Positions 42,308 to 51,249 of a DNA stretch of 64,000 nucleotides are shown piece by piece. Under the pieces are notes generated by a model that saw only the letters and a program-made list of their open reading frames with translations, ran no database searches and had not been told where the DNA came from. The stretch covers positions 54,638 to 118,637 of the forward strand of contig NZ_ML762925.1 in NCBI RefSeq assembly GCF_009372235.1, in the 5' to 3' direction. Source of the DNA: Dickeya oryzae. Its GTDB lineage: Bacteria; Pseudomonadota; Gammaproteobacteria; Enterobacterales; Enterobacteriaceae. The stretch's first letter is position 1. Each line of letters begins with the position of its first letter. Position numbers and translations under genes: made by a program.

Positions 42308-44782
42308 GTGGCTACCGAGTTCTCAATAGGCGTCATTATTGGCGGGGCGATATCCGGTGCGTTTCGTTCTGCGATGTCTGGTACACGGCGCACGCTGGAT
42401 TCACTCGGCGATGTCTCGCGTCAGTTGACAGAGCGGCAGAACACGCTGACCCGCGCTGTTGAGCGTTATGGTCAGGTTGGTTCACGCAGTGCTCAACGAC
42501 TGAACACTGATTTACAGCGTGTCGGCAGGACGCTGGAACAACTGCAACAACAGCAAAAACGGTTGCAGTCGGCGGCGGCAATGAGCGACTCGGCAAAAGC
42601 AAACAGGATGGCGCTATACGGCCAGGGCGTCGAAACCTATGCGATGGCCAGAACTGCCGCATCGCCGGTAATGGATGCAGTGACAAAGTACGCCAGCTTT
42701 GAGTCTGGGCTACGTGATATCTCTGTGACTGGCGATCTATCTCGTGACCAAGAAGCGAAAATAGGCCATGTCCTGCGCAAATCAGCAAAAGAGGCAAATC
42801 AGCTTCAGGAAACGCTGATGGAAGGAATGAATACGCTGGTTGCGGCAGGGATGGAACCAGTCAAAGCATCAGGCTTCATGAATCTGTTGGGGAAAACCGC
42901 AACAGCATCAAAAGCCAACATCAACGATCTGGCAAAAATGAGCCTGGCGTTTGAGTCGCTAAAAATATCTGGCGATGCCGAAATGAAAGAAGCGTTCAAC
43001 CGCGCTGTATTTGGTGCGAAATCTGGACGGTTTGAACTGAAAGATTTGGCGCAGTATTTACCAGAAATGGCCACCGCATTTGCGGCAAAAGGGATATACG
43101 GTCAAGAAGCTGTCTCACAAATTATTGCATCGCTCGAAGTCGGTCGCGAAGGCGCTGGCACAGAAGGCGAAGCGGCGACAAACATGCGAAACTGGCTTGC
43201 CGCAATGAACCGCAGCGATACGATTTCAAAATACGCGAAAGCCGGGGTCGATTACCAAAAATCCATGCAGAGCTATGTCGCACAGGGCTTCTCGCAATAT
43301 GAAGCATCACTGATGATTGCCGACAGATTTGTAAAAGGAAAAGGCGATGCATTTCTGAAACAGTGGGAAAAAGCGGGTAAACAAGGTGACAAAGACGGCC
43401 AGCAAAAATTAATGGAGTCTTTCGGTTTAGCCGAAATATTCACTGATATTCAAACCGTGAACCATTTATTAGCAATGCGGCAACGGTGGGATGATTATCA
43501 GAAAACAAAAGCTGGGATGAGTAGTAAAGAGGCTCAAGGCTCAATAGATAAAGATTTTGACTCGCAAAACGACACATTAGAAGCGCAATGGCGTCGCAGC
43601 AAAATCGCAACCAATGATTCAGCCATTGGGTTGGGTGAGTCATTACGCCCGGCCCTAATTTCAGTCAGTTCTGCCATTACTCCCTTAATGGATCAATTAG
43701 GTCAGTGGATATCTCAAAACCCGGTGTTAGTGAAAAATATCGTCCTCGGAGCGGCAGGATTACTGGCGTTTAAAGCGGGTTTGATTGGTGCCAGGTTGGG
43801 GCTAAATCTGCTGCTATCCCCGATTGTCAACACATATAAAGGCGTTATGTTGCTGCACTCAAAATGGACGCTGTTGCGGCTGGCGTTCAGCGCCGGTGGC
43901 CGCGCTCGCCAGTGGATCAGCATGTTCGGCAATCTGGCAAAATCTGCCATGAATCTGGGCCGGATTTTAGGCAGCACATTATTACGCGGTATTACATTAG
44001 TCGGGCGGGCGGTACTAATTATGGGCCGGGCGCTGTTAATGAATCCCATCGGATTATTAATAACCGGCATCGCGATTGCGGCGTATCTCATTTACCGCTA
44101 CTGGCAGCCGATCAGCAATTGGTTTAAACAACGCTGGGCGGATATTACAACGGCGTTTTCAGGTGGCATTGGTGGTGTTACGCGGCTAATTCTCGACTGG
44201 TCGCCCCTCGGCTTGTTTTACAAGGTTTTTGCCGGGGTGATGAAGTATTTCGGTGTTGATATGCCGGGTCGGTTTAGTGAGTTCGGTGGCAATATCATCA
44301 GTGGGCTGGTTAATGGCATCCGTAATAAATGGGAGGAGGCAAAAGCCAGCGTCGGCGAACTGGGCGATAACATCAAAGGCTGGTTTGCTGAAAAACTCGG
44401 TATCCATTCGCCCAGCCGGGTGTTTATCGGGTTCGGTGACAACATCGCGCAAGGCGCAGCGATTGGCATCAGTCGCAGTACCCCGCTTGCCGCTGCTGCC
44501 GGGCAACGGCTTGCAACAGAACTAACGCCAGACATGCCCAAACTTCCTGCCGCTGCCCAGTCTTTTGACCCGGCTAATTTGCGCCGGGGCAATAATGCGG
44601 CGTCAGGTACTGCATCTGCGCCCGGTATTCAGGTGTCATTCTCGCCAACCATTAATATCAACGGCCAGCCGCAAAATGGCGGTTCGCCCGATATCGCCAG
44701 GGCGCTAAATCTGTCACTCAACGAGCTGGAGAAGATGTTACAGCGCATCGTTGCCGAGCAACAACGCCGGGGGTATGCCTGA
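42308..44782 (+). CDS. tail tape measure protein
   Basis: An 824-residue tape measure with a coiled-coil N-terminus (residues 25-85), the PhageMin_Tail region (TKYASFESGLRDISVTG), several hydrophobic helices (about 475-500, 560-600) and a C-terminal region used in baseplate attachment. Sets tail length. GTG start with GGAG at 42295-42298. The part from about 42,700 to 43,760 is clearly AT-richer than the rest. Confidence 0.93.
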   Translation: MATEFSIGVIIGGAISGAFRSAMSGTRRTLDSLGDVSRQLTERQNTLTRAVERYGQVGSRSAQRLNTDLQRVGRTLEQLQQQQKRLQSAAAMSDSAKANRMALYGQGVETYAMARTAASPVMDAVTKYASFESGLRDISVTGDLSRDQEAKIGHVLRKSAKEANQLQETLMEGMNTLVAAGMEPVKASGFMNLLGKTATASKANINDLAKMSLAFESLKISGDAEMKEAFNRAVFGAKSGRFELKDLAQYLPEMATAFAAKGIYGQEAVSQIIASLEVGREGAGTEGEAATNMRNWLAAMNRSDTISKYAKAGVDYQKSMQSYVAQGFSQYEASLMIADRFVKGKGDAFLKQWEKAGKQGDKDGQQKLMESFGLAEIFTDIQTVNHLLAMRQRWDDYQKTKAGMSSKEAQGSIDKDFDSQNDTLEAQWRRSKIATNDSAIGLGESLRPALISVSSAITPLMDQLGQWISQNPVLVKNIVLGAAGLLAFKAGLIGARLGLNLLLSPIVNTYKGVMLLHSKWTLLRLAFSAGGRARQWISMFGNLAKSAMNLGRILGSTLLRGITLVGRAVLIMGRALLMNPIGLLITGIAIAAYLIYRYWQPISNWFKQRWADITTAFSGGIGGVTRLILDWSPLGLFYKVFAGVMKYFGVDMPGRFSEFGGNIISGLVNGIRNKWEEAKASVGELGDNIKGWFAEKLGIHSPSRVFIGFGDNIAQGAAIGISRSTPLAAAAGQRLATELTPDMPKLPAAAQSFDPANLRRGNNAASGTASAPGIQVSFSPTININGQPQNGGSPDIARALNLSLNELEKMLQRIVAEQQRRGYA

Positions 44783-45669
44783 TGTTTGCTGTGTTAGGTG
44801 ATATTGAGTTTGAGCTGATTACGTATTGGGACGGGTTTGAAGCCCAGTTCGGCGTTGATTATGCCGAACATGCCTTAATCATGGGCAAACCCCGTTTGCA
44901 GTTCATCGGTGAGAAACTGGACGAAATCAGCATCAGCCTGGTGTTTAACTGGTTGTACTGCACGCCTGAAACTGAGCTTGCGCGGCTGCGTAATCTGATG
45001 CGCACCCATAAAGCCCAGGCTTTAGTCTTTGGTAATGGCGACTATCGCGGCTGGTTTGTGGTGACTGACGTTCGTGCGACCAGTGAGCAGACCGACCGTT
45101 CCGGCAATGTGCTGGCTCTGAACGCGCAAGTGACACTGCGTGAGTACGTCGGCGACCCGAAAAAGCCGCTCACGGCCCCCGCTATCGTGCAAACAGTGCC
45201 GAATACAAAAGCGGTGGCAAAGTCCACTGCCGCCGCCCCCAGTGGCATGGCATCAATGGTTCGCTCTGCTGTGGGCTATGCGCGTAATGCGCAGTCAGCG
45301 TTACAGACAGCAACCAGCACAGTTAGGTTGGTGCAAAAGATGGCGACCAATCCAACGGTTGCATTAGCTCGCGTGCCGGGGCTGATGACGCAACTGGGCG
45401 GCGTGGCGACGCCACTCTCTAACTCCATTCCCGCTTTGTCGTCAGTCACCAGCGCGTTCCCCGATGCCACACGCGCCGTCCGTTCGTCAAGCCAGGCGCT
45501 GTCATTCGTCAACAATGCACGCTCGTCACTGATGGGCGTCGGCAGCGGGAACATCGCGGCAACGATGAGTGAAGTGAGTACGCAACTCGGGTCAGCGACC
45601 AGCATGATGAATACATCATCACCGACTATTAGCAGGATGACTGCGGCCATTGCCACCCGGAGGGTTTAA
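44782..45669 (+). CDS. tail protein GpU-like
   Basis: A 295-residue protein whose first ~130 residues match P2 GpU (tail terminator/baseplate region), with an Ala/Ser/Thr-rich C-terminal extension. Sits between the tape measure and X/D genes, as in other BcepMu-like phages. Confidence 0.85.
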   Translation: MFAVLGDIEFELITYWDGFEAQFGVDYAEHALIMGKPRLQFIGEKLDEISISLVFNWLYCTPETELARLRNLMRTHKAQALVFGNGDYRGWFVVTDVRATSEQTDRSGNVLALNAQVTLREYVGDPKKPLTAPAIVQTVPNTKAVAKSTAAAPSGMASMVRSAVGYARNAQSALQTATSTVRLVQKMATNPTVALARVPGLMTQLGGVATPLSNSIPALSSVTSAFPDATRAVRSSSQALSFVNNARSSLMGVGSGNIAATMSEVSTQLGSATSMMNTSSPTISRMTAAIATRRV

Positions 45670-45671
45670 GG

Positions 45672-45884
45672 ATGTTTATCGAACACATCACAAAAGCCGG
45701 TGAGCGCTGGGACAGCATCGCTTACACCTATTACGGTGACGCGCTGGGTTATGACCGGATTATTGCCGCCAACCCGCATGTTGCTATAACGCCAGTATTG
45801 CCGTCGGGCATCGTTCTGGCCATCCCTGTCATTGAGCAGGCAGACGTCAACAATGTGGAGGATACGCCGCCGTGGCTACGCTAA
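45672..45884 (+). CDS. tail protein X (LysM-like)
   Basis: A 70-residue P2 X-type protein with a LysM-like fold (GERWDSIAYTYYGDALGYDRIIAANP). Probably strengthens the baseplate and touches peptidoglycan. Confidence 0.88.
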   Translation: MFIEHITKAGERWDSIAYTYYGDALGYDRIIAANPHVAITPVLPSGIVLAIPVIEQADVNNVEDTPPWLR

Positions 45885-47047
45885 CGACTACAACGACGAC
45901 ACAGCAGCAACAGCAATCCGATACCGCCCGTGATGTGCTGATACCGATGTTTACCCTGGTGTACCTGAAAAAGAACATCACTAACGATATCGCCCCTTAC
46001 GTGCTGCGCGTGACATATACAGACAACATCAAAAGCGAGTCGGACACGATAGAGGTCGAGCTGGAGGACGTAGACGGGAAATGGGAAAACCAGTGGTATC
46101 CGGGCAAAGGTGACACGATAAGCCTGAAGATGGGCTACATCGGCGAGAAACTGTTGGATTGCGGCACGTTTTCAATCGACGAGATTGAAAGCCGTGGCCC
46201 GCCGTCTACTGTCTCTATAAAGGGTGTTGCGACGTCGGTAAATACGGCGTTGCGCACCAAATCAAACCGTGGTTTTGAGAACACCACGCTCGGCGCGATT
46301 GCCAGCCGCATCGCTAAAAAGCACAAGCTGAAACTGGTCGGCAGCATTGAACCCATCAAGTTAGACCGTGTAACGCAGAACGCCGAAACAGACGTCGCGT
46401 TCCTCAAGCGACTCGGCAAAGAGTACGGCTACGCAGTCAAAGTGACAGCGACGCAGATTATTTTCTCGCACCTTGACACGCTGCGTGGGTTGCCGAGCGT
46501 TGCGACGCTGGCAAAGACTGATATCGCCAGCTATTCGCTGCGTGACACTATCAACCAGGTATATAAGTCAGCAAAACTCAAGCACCAGAAAACAGGCGAT
46601 AAAAAACTGGTGGTGTATGAAGCCGATGGCGGTGTATCTCAAAGCACAAAGACGGCCAAGACCGCAAAAACGCACGCCGACACCACCAGTGCCGACACGC
46701 TGAAAGTGAATGGCCGGGCGAGTAATCAGGATACGGCTGAACGTAAAGCGACTGCGGCGCTGAATTCGCATAATGAATACCAGGAACAGGGGCAAATCAC
46801 AGTGATGGGGGCCGTTAAGCTGGTCGCTGGCAATAAGGTCACGCTCGCTGGTTTCGGCAAGTTCTCCGGTGACTGGCTGTTGAATGCAGTGCGCCATACG
46901 CTGACGCGCAGCAACGGTTACGTGTCAGAAATGGAAATTGCACGCGGGCCGATCACTAAAGGGACGAAGAAGAAAAAGACCACAACGCTGACCGTGTATC
47001 ACCCGGATGGCACGACGTCCACAACCGTCAAGGAGAAGAAGAAATGA
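45872..47047 (+). CDS. baseplate hub protein, D-like (late control protein D)
   Basis: A 391-residue P2 GpD-type protein, the hub to which the spike binds (homologous to T4 gp27). The name 'late control' is historical. C-terminus is Lys-rich. A Thr/Gln-rich N-terminal stretch (about residues 2-17) precedes the conserved part. Confidence 0.88.
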   Translation: MATLTTTTTTQQQQQSDTARDVLIPMFTLVYLKKNITNDIAPYVLRVTYTDNIKSESDTIEVELEDVDGKWENQWYPGKGDTISLKMGYIGEKLLDCGTFSIDEIESRGPPSTVSIKGVATSVNTALRTKSNRGFENTTLGAIASRIAKKHKLKLVGSIEPIKLDRVTQNAETDVAFLKRLGKEYGYAVKVTATQIIFSHLDTLRGLPSVATLAKTDIASYSLRDTINQVYKSAKLKHQKTGDKKLVVYEADGGVSQSTKTAKTAKTHADTTSADTLKVNGRASNQDTAERKATAALNSHNEYQEQGQITVMGAVKLVAGNKVTLAGFGKFSGDWLLNAVRHTLTRSNGYVSEMEIARGPITKGTKKKKTTTLTVYHPDGTTSTTVKEKKK

Positions 47048-47628
47048 TGCGCACCGGTACAGTCAGCGCGGTTGACCCTGCGACATGCCGCGCCCGAGTC
47101 CGTCTGCCGGAGCTGGATAACATGCGTACAGGCTGGCTGGATGTGGTGCAGCGTAATACACGAAACAATAAAGACTACTGGCTCCCTGACGTGGGCGAGC
47201 AAGTCAAAGTGCTGCTGGATGAACATGGCGAAGACGGCGTCATTCTCGGCGCGGTCTATTCCAGCGTCGATACGCCGCCTGCAAATAACCCGGATGTGCG
47301 TGGCGTGACGCATGGCGACGGCGGTGCTTTCTACTATGACAGGCAGACGCACACGCTGACGATTAACGGCGGCATTGAGCATATCGTGATTGAGTGTGCC
47401 GCTGATGTGACGGTCAGAACACAGAAAGTCACCCTTGATGCACCCGAAACAGAAGTGACTGGTAATGTTCTGGTGAAAGGGAAGCTGACATATCAGGGCG
47501 GGCTGGCCGGTTCCGGCGGCAGCGGTGCTGCGGCGGTGATCCAGGGGAACGTCAGCGTAGACGGCAATATCAATGCGACCGGCAGCGTAATGGATACCAG
47601 TGGCAACTCAAACCACCACTCTCATTAA
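47044..47628 (+). CDS. baseplate spike protein, V-like (Gp45)
   Basis: A 194-residue spike protein with an OB-fold start (RARVRLPELDNM...LPDVGEQVKVLLDEHGEDGVILGAVYS) and a C-terminal beta-helical needle ending in H-H-S-H, a metal-binding tip. Pierces the outer membrane. Confidence 0.9.
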   Translation: MMRTGTVSAVDPATCRARVRLPELDNMRTGWLDVVQRNTRNNKDYWLPDVGEQVKVLLDEHGEDGVILGAVYSSVDTPPANNPDVRGVTHGDGGAFYYDRQTHTLTINGGIEHIVIECAADVTVRTQKVTLDAPETEVTGNVLVKGKLTYQGGLAGSGGSGAAAVIQGNVSVDGNINATGSVMDTSGNSNHHSH

Positions 47629-47633
47629 AGTCG

Positions 47634-47673
47634 TTTAATATCCGGCTTTCTCTCCGGGGGCGATACTGCCCCC
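47634..47673 (+). promoter_or_regulatory. putative late promoter D with leader hairpin
   Basis: TTTAATATCC (47634-47643), identical to box C, followed by a 6-bp GC hairpin GGGGGC/GCCCCC (47656-47661 and 47668-47673) that ends right at the ATG of gpW. Shortest of the four leaders; the hairpin may hide the start codon. Confidence 0.55.
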
Positions 47674-48021
47674 ATGAATACGAACTCTGTTTTTTGGCAA
47701 CCGAAGCTCAAAAACCCCGGCACGATTGTCGAGGGTGCTGACGATATTGCCCAGGCCATCAGCATTATTCTGCGCACACCACGCGGCAGCGACCCGCATC
47801 GGCCTGAGTTCGGCAGCAATCTCTATCTCTACATCGATTACCCAATCGACAGAGCAATACCGCATGTTGTCCGCGAATCCGTCGAAGCTATCACACGGTG
47901 GGAGCCGCGTTGCAAGCTGCTTGCTGTAAAACCGACTGTGGACGGTGAACACCTGACGCTGCGCGTGCAGTGGCAAACCACGACAGGTACTGATACTGCA
48001 ACGGAGATTCTATGGCGGTAA
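47674..48021 (+). CDS. baseplate wedge protein, W-like (Gp46)
   Basis: A 115-residue P2 W/T4 gp25-like wedge protein (DIAQAISIILRTPRGSDPHRPEFGSN is the family motif). May start sheath assembly. Confidence 0.9.
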   Translation: MNTNSVFWQPKLKNPGTIVEGADDIAQAISIILRTPRGSDPHRPEFGSNLYLYIDYPIDRAIPHVVRESVEAITRWEPRCKLLAVKPTVDGEHLTLRVQWQTTTGTDTATEILWR

Positions 48022-49124
48022 CGACAGAGCCGGTTTTCATCGAACGTGATGCGGACGCCATCACCGCCGAGATGATTGCGAAGTATGAAGCAGACAGCGG
48101 CAAAACACTCTACCCGGCACAAGCCGAACGGCTGTTACTGGACATTATCGCGTACCGTGAAATGTTGTTGCGCAGTGCCATTCAGAATGCTGCAAAGCAG
48201 AACCTGGTGCGGTATGCCGACGCACCAATGCTGGATTATCTGGGCGAGCTGGTTGGCACATACCGACTGTCGGCCATCGCTGCGATTATTAAGCAGTTGC
48301 TATTTACAGTTGAAACAGCGCTGCTGACAGATGTGCTCATTCCAGCTGGAACTCGCGTCAGCGCGTCTGACAGCGTGATATTTGCGACTGACACTGACGC
48401 TGTGCTGAGAGCTGGCCAGCTCTCGGTCACTGTATCTGCAACATGCACGGAAGCCGGAACTGTCGGCAATGGCTGGCAACCGGCACAAGTCAGCACACTG
48501 CTTGATGAAGTGGATGATGTGGATTTCACTGTCAAAAACCTGACTGCAAGCAGTGGTGGGTCAGATGACGAGTCTAATGATCATCTGCGTGAACGCATCA
48601 TGCTAGCCCCGGAGGCGTTCAGCACTGCCGGGTCGCGGCTTGCCTATCGTTATCACGCCATGAGTGCGCACCCTGATATCGTTGATGTCGCTGTGGTTTC
48701 GCCTGTTCCTGGCACAGTTGCGTTATATCCGCTGATGTCATCCGGTGTGCCATCTGCCGCGGTTATCGCTCTGGTAGAGAGCATTTGCTCTGACGAAAAA
48801 GTGCGTCCACTCACCGACACGGTTTCTGTTGCCGCTCCTGTGTCTGTCAATTACGAAATCCGAGCCTCGCTTGTTATTCGGCGCGGCGAACTGGCAGACA
48901 CAGTGAAAACGGCAGCAGAAAGCGCAGTAACCGCGTGGGCAGCAACGAAAAGCGCAACGCTGGGTAACGACATCGTGCTCAGTCAGTTGATCGCGGCGTT
49001 ATCAGTATCTGGGGTATATGACGTTGTAGTTGCGTCACCTGTCGCATCGTTGGCCGTCGCAGAATATGAATGGGCCAACTGTACAAGCATCACGATTAAC
49101 GTCGGCGGGGTATCTGATGACTGA
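48012..49124 (+). CDS. baseplate J-like protein (Gp47)
   Basis: A 370-residue baseplate J family protein (DAPMLDYLGELVG..., GVYDVVVASP). Core of the wedge. Overlaps W by ten bases. Central codons are somewhat AT-richer. Confidence 0.92.
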   Translation: MAVTTEPVFIERDADAITAEMIAKYEADSGKTLYPAQAERLLLDIIAYREMLLRSAIQNAAKQNLVRYADAPMLDYLGELVGTYRLSAIAAIIKQLLFTVETALLTDVLIPAGTRVSASDSVIFATDTDAVLRAGQLSVTVSATCTEAGTVGNGWQPAQVSTLLDEVDDVDFTVKNLTASSGGSDDESNDHLRERIMLAPEAFSTAGSRLAYRYHAMSAHPDIVDVAVVSPVPGTVALYPLMSSGVPSAAVIALVESICSDEKVRPLTDTVSVAAPVSVNYEIRASLVIRRGELADTVKTAAESAVTAWAATKSATLGNDIVLSQLIAALSVSGVYDVVVASPVASLAVAEYEWANCTSITINVGGVSDD

Positions 49125-49692
49125 CATGCAACTACCGCCAGTCATTGCATCTGACGTCAGTTTGTCGGCGCTTGCAAATCTCACAAGCCGATTTGATGAC
49201 CTGGGTCTCGATGCCCTCATGGTGTATCTGGTCGATATCGTTAATGAGAGTGCGCTGGATGCACTGGCCGATCAGTTCTCGCTGAAGGGGGATGGCTGGG
49301 AGCTGGCGGAATCAGATGATGCGCGACGGGCGATGATCAAGACAGCTATCGAACTGCACCGTTACAAGGGAACACCCTGGGCGATACGCCAGGTTTTTCG
49401 TAGCCTCGGATTCGGCGAGGTCGAGCTGATAGAACACATTGGCAGGCTGAATTACGACGGCCAGCGCAATTACAACGGGATGATGGTGTATGGCGATTCT
49501 TCTGCGTGGCCAATTTATCGCGTCATTATGAGTCAGCCAATCACGAACGACCAGGCACAGCAACTCAGAAACACGCTCAACATGATTGCTCCGGCCCGCT
49601 GCAAGCTGGCCAGCATCGAATATACAGCAGCCCCAATCCGCTACAACAACAGTGCCAATCACGATAACAGCTACAACTACGGGAGCGCATGA
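49117..49692 (+). CDS. tail protein I (Gp48)
   Basis: A 191-residue P2 I-like baseplate protein (HRYKGTPWAIRQVFRSLGFG). ATG 49117 overlaps the J stop. Asn/Tyr-rich C-terminus. Links the baseplate to the fibres. Confidence 0.88.
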   Translation: MTDMQLPPVIASDVSLSALANLTSRFDDLGLDALMVYLVDIVNESALDALADQFSLKGDGWELAESDDARRAMIKTAIELHRYKGTPWAIRQVFRSLGFGEVELIEHIGRLNYDGQRNYNGMMVYGDSSAWPIYRVIMSQPITNDQAQQLRNTLNMIAPARCKLASIEYTAAPIRYNNSANHDNSYNYGSA

Positions 49693-50447
49693 TGGCAGAG
49701 TTAACAGAAAAGACAGAGTGGGTAGATGGCATCTATCAGATTGAAACCTCCGACCCCGTCATGGGTGGGCCTGGGGGGATTTCTAACCGTCAAGCCAATC
49801 AACTGGCAAACAGGACTGCATACCTGAAACAGCAGCAAGAGCAAACAGGAAATGCGCTGACTCAACATGCAACAGCGGCGAATCCACATCCGCAGTATGC
49901 GCCGCTAGCTAGCCCTGCATTAACAGGGGTGCCGACTGCGCCGACTGCTGCCGTCGGTACAAATACCACGCAATTGGCGACAACGGCGTTTGTCTCTACT
50001 GCAACGGCGAATGGTCTGGCTCAAAAAATCGATCTCGCTGAGATTGTGGGTATCCCGCTGCCCTGGGCACAAGCGACCGCTCCAGTCGGCTGGCTGAAAT
50101 GCAACGGTCAGGCGTTTGATAAAGTCGTGTACCCACGGCTGGCACAGGTCTACCCGTCAGGTGTATTGCCGGATTTACGTGGCGAGTTTATTCGCGGCTG
50201 GGATGATGGGCGCGGGGTTAATCCGATACAACCGCTGCTCGCATTCGCAGAGTCCCGATTAGCTGTGCATACGCATGAAATGCCAACGGCCCGGATGGCC
50301 GTCGGCGTAGATGGCGTGTCATCAACTTGGGTCGTCGTTGAGAACGACGTGTCGCCAACAAAAGTGTCAACAAAGCAGCAGTCCGGAGGAACTGGAGAAA
50401 CCGCGCCGCGATGCGTCGCATTTAACTACATAGTGAGAGCTGCATAA
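49689..50447 (+). CDS. short tail fibre protein with collar domain
   Basis: A 252-residue fibre. The N-terminus attaches to the baseplate (PGGISNRQANQLANRTAYLK), a short shaft has TAPTAAVGTNTTQLATTAFV, and a phage-collar-type C-terminal domain ends it (LPDLRGEFIRGWDDGRGV...VAFNYIVRA). Determines host binding. Short compared with Mu S (504 residues). ATG at 49689 or 49692. Confidence 0.87.
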   Translation: MMAELTEKTEWVDGIYQIETSDPVMGGPGGISNRQANQLANRTAYLKQQQEQTGNALTQHATAANPHPQYAPLASPALTGVPTAPTAAVGTNTTQLATTAFVSTATANGLAQKIDLAEIVGIPLPWAQATAPVGWLKCNGQAFDKVVYPRLAQVYPSGVLPDLRGEFIRGWDDGRGVNPIQPLLAFAESRLAVHTHEMPTARMAVGVDGVSSTWVVVENDVSPTKVSTKQQSGGTGETAPRCVAFNYIVRAA

Positions 50448-51067
50448 TGAGTGAGAAATATTCTGTTGCTGTACAAAGTGCCCAACTGGGCAAAAATGGG
50501 CTTGCTGAACGTGCTGGTTGGCTGACTGTTTACCATGTTGACCCATTGACGCGCGAGTATACGGGTGCGAGCTATGAATATCTGATGACTGGTACGGGTC
50601 TACCCGCAGACAGTTATGCAGACGCCCCTACGTTGCCGTCAGAAGGACAGGCGCTACGGCGTAGTGTTGACGGGACGAGCTGGGAGCATGTGCCGGATTA
50701 TCGTGGACAGACCGTCTACCGCACTGCAGACGGCAGCGCACAGATGGTGCAGAATATCGGTGCGCTGCCGGACGACATTACTGCTCAGGCACCGGCTACT
50801 GCGTTTGATGTGTGGGATGGCACACAATGGGTTACTGACATCGACGCTCAAAAAGCAGCAGCAAAGAAGGTTGTGCAGCAAGAGCTGGATAAACGTAAGT
50901 CTGTGGCAAGCAGCAGAATCGCTGAGCTGACATATGCGGCAAACCTCGGCATTGCAACAACTGACGAAGAGGCTGCACTGAAAGCGTGGCAAACGTATCT
51001 GGTCATGCTAAGCCGTGTTGATGTTTCAGATGCTGAAATAACATGGCCTGACATCCAAACTAACTGA
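50447..51067 (+). CDS. tail fibre assembly protein (Tfa family)
   Basis: A 206-residue chaperone for the fibre, with the C-terminal part (LDKRKSVASSRIAELTYAAN...KAWQTYLVMLSRVD) typical of Tfa proteins. Last gene; the phage end follows 79 bp later. No alternative fibre genes or invertase seen. Confidence 0.87.
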   Translation: MSEKYSVAVQSAQLGKNGLAERAGWLTVYHVDPLTREYTGASYEYLMTGTGLPADSYADAPTLPSEGQALRRSVDGTSWEHVPDYRGQTVYRTADGSAQMVQNIGALPDDITAQAPATAFDVWDGTQWVTDIDAQKAAAKKVVQQELDKRKSVASSRIAELTYAANLGIATTDEEAALKAWQTYLVMLSRVDVSDAEITWPDIQTN

Positions 51068-51104
51068 AATTTTATTTCAATATTTGAAAATAAACGCGGC
51101 AAGA

Positions 51105-51146
51105 TTTATCGCGCATCTGATGACTGATTTATCGCGCCGCGCATCA
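51105..51146 (-). repeat. right prophage end with transposase-site-like repeats
   Basis: Read inward on the minus strand from 51146: TGATGCGCGGCGCGATAAAT, with a second GATAA 23 bases on. 14 of the first 20 bases equal the left end and both GATAA sites are in register with it. Confidence 0.78.
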
Positions 51147-51152
51147 TAAAAA
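51147..51152. repeat. target site duplication, right copy (TAAAAA)
   Basis: Exact match of the six bases outside the left end (18871-18876). Confidence 0.8.
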
Positions 51153-51207
51153 TAAACTACACGGTCTGTGCTGTATTACCCGAAGTCACAATAGCAATAC
51201 AGACAAC

Positions 51208-51233
51208 GTCGGCCGCCATCCGAGGCGGCCGAC
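51208..51233 (-). terminator. terminator of the symporter gene
   Basis: Perfect 10-bp GC-rich inverted repeat (GTCGGCCGCC and its complement, 6-base loop) just beyond the stop of the leftward symporter gene, followed on that strand by a modest T-rich run (GTTGTCTGTATTG). Confidence 0.7.
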
Positions 51234-51249
51234 CCGAGAGCGAACGCCG

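Larger units (their letters stand above)
18877..51146. mobile_element. Mu-type transposable prophage, BcepMu-like layout (32.27 kb)
   Basis: The element carries MuA- and MuB-like transposition genes, Gam, GemA, a Mor-type activator, a repressor, a lysis cassette, Mu-type head genes and P2/Mu-type contractile tail genes, ending with a short fibre and its assembly protein. The early block runs leftward and the late block rightward from a central control region, as in BcepMu and unlike Mu. The ends are inverted (TGATG outermost), have matching GATAA sites and a 6-bp flanking duplication. No structural gene is visibly broken, so the prophage may be functional. I see no mom-type DNA modification gene and no invertible fibre segment. 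Confidence 0.93.

Noticed and set aside
18937..51185. CGAAG near both ends as a 5-bp target duplication
   Set aside because: The sequence before it on the right ends in CC rather than CA, and the implied ends show no inverted similarity.
18908..51190. Alternative prophage ends at TGTGA (18908) and TCACA (51190)
   Set aside because: They share only five bases, the flanking 5-mers differ (AAACC against ATAGC), and the GATAA sites would not be in register.
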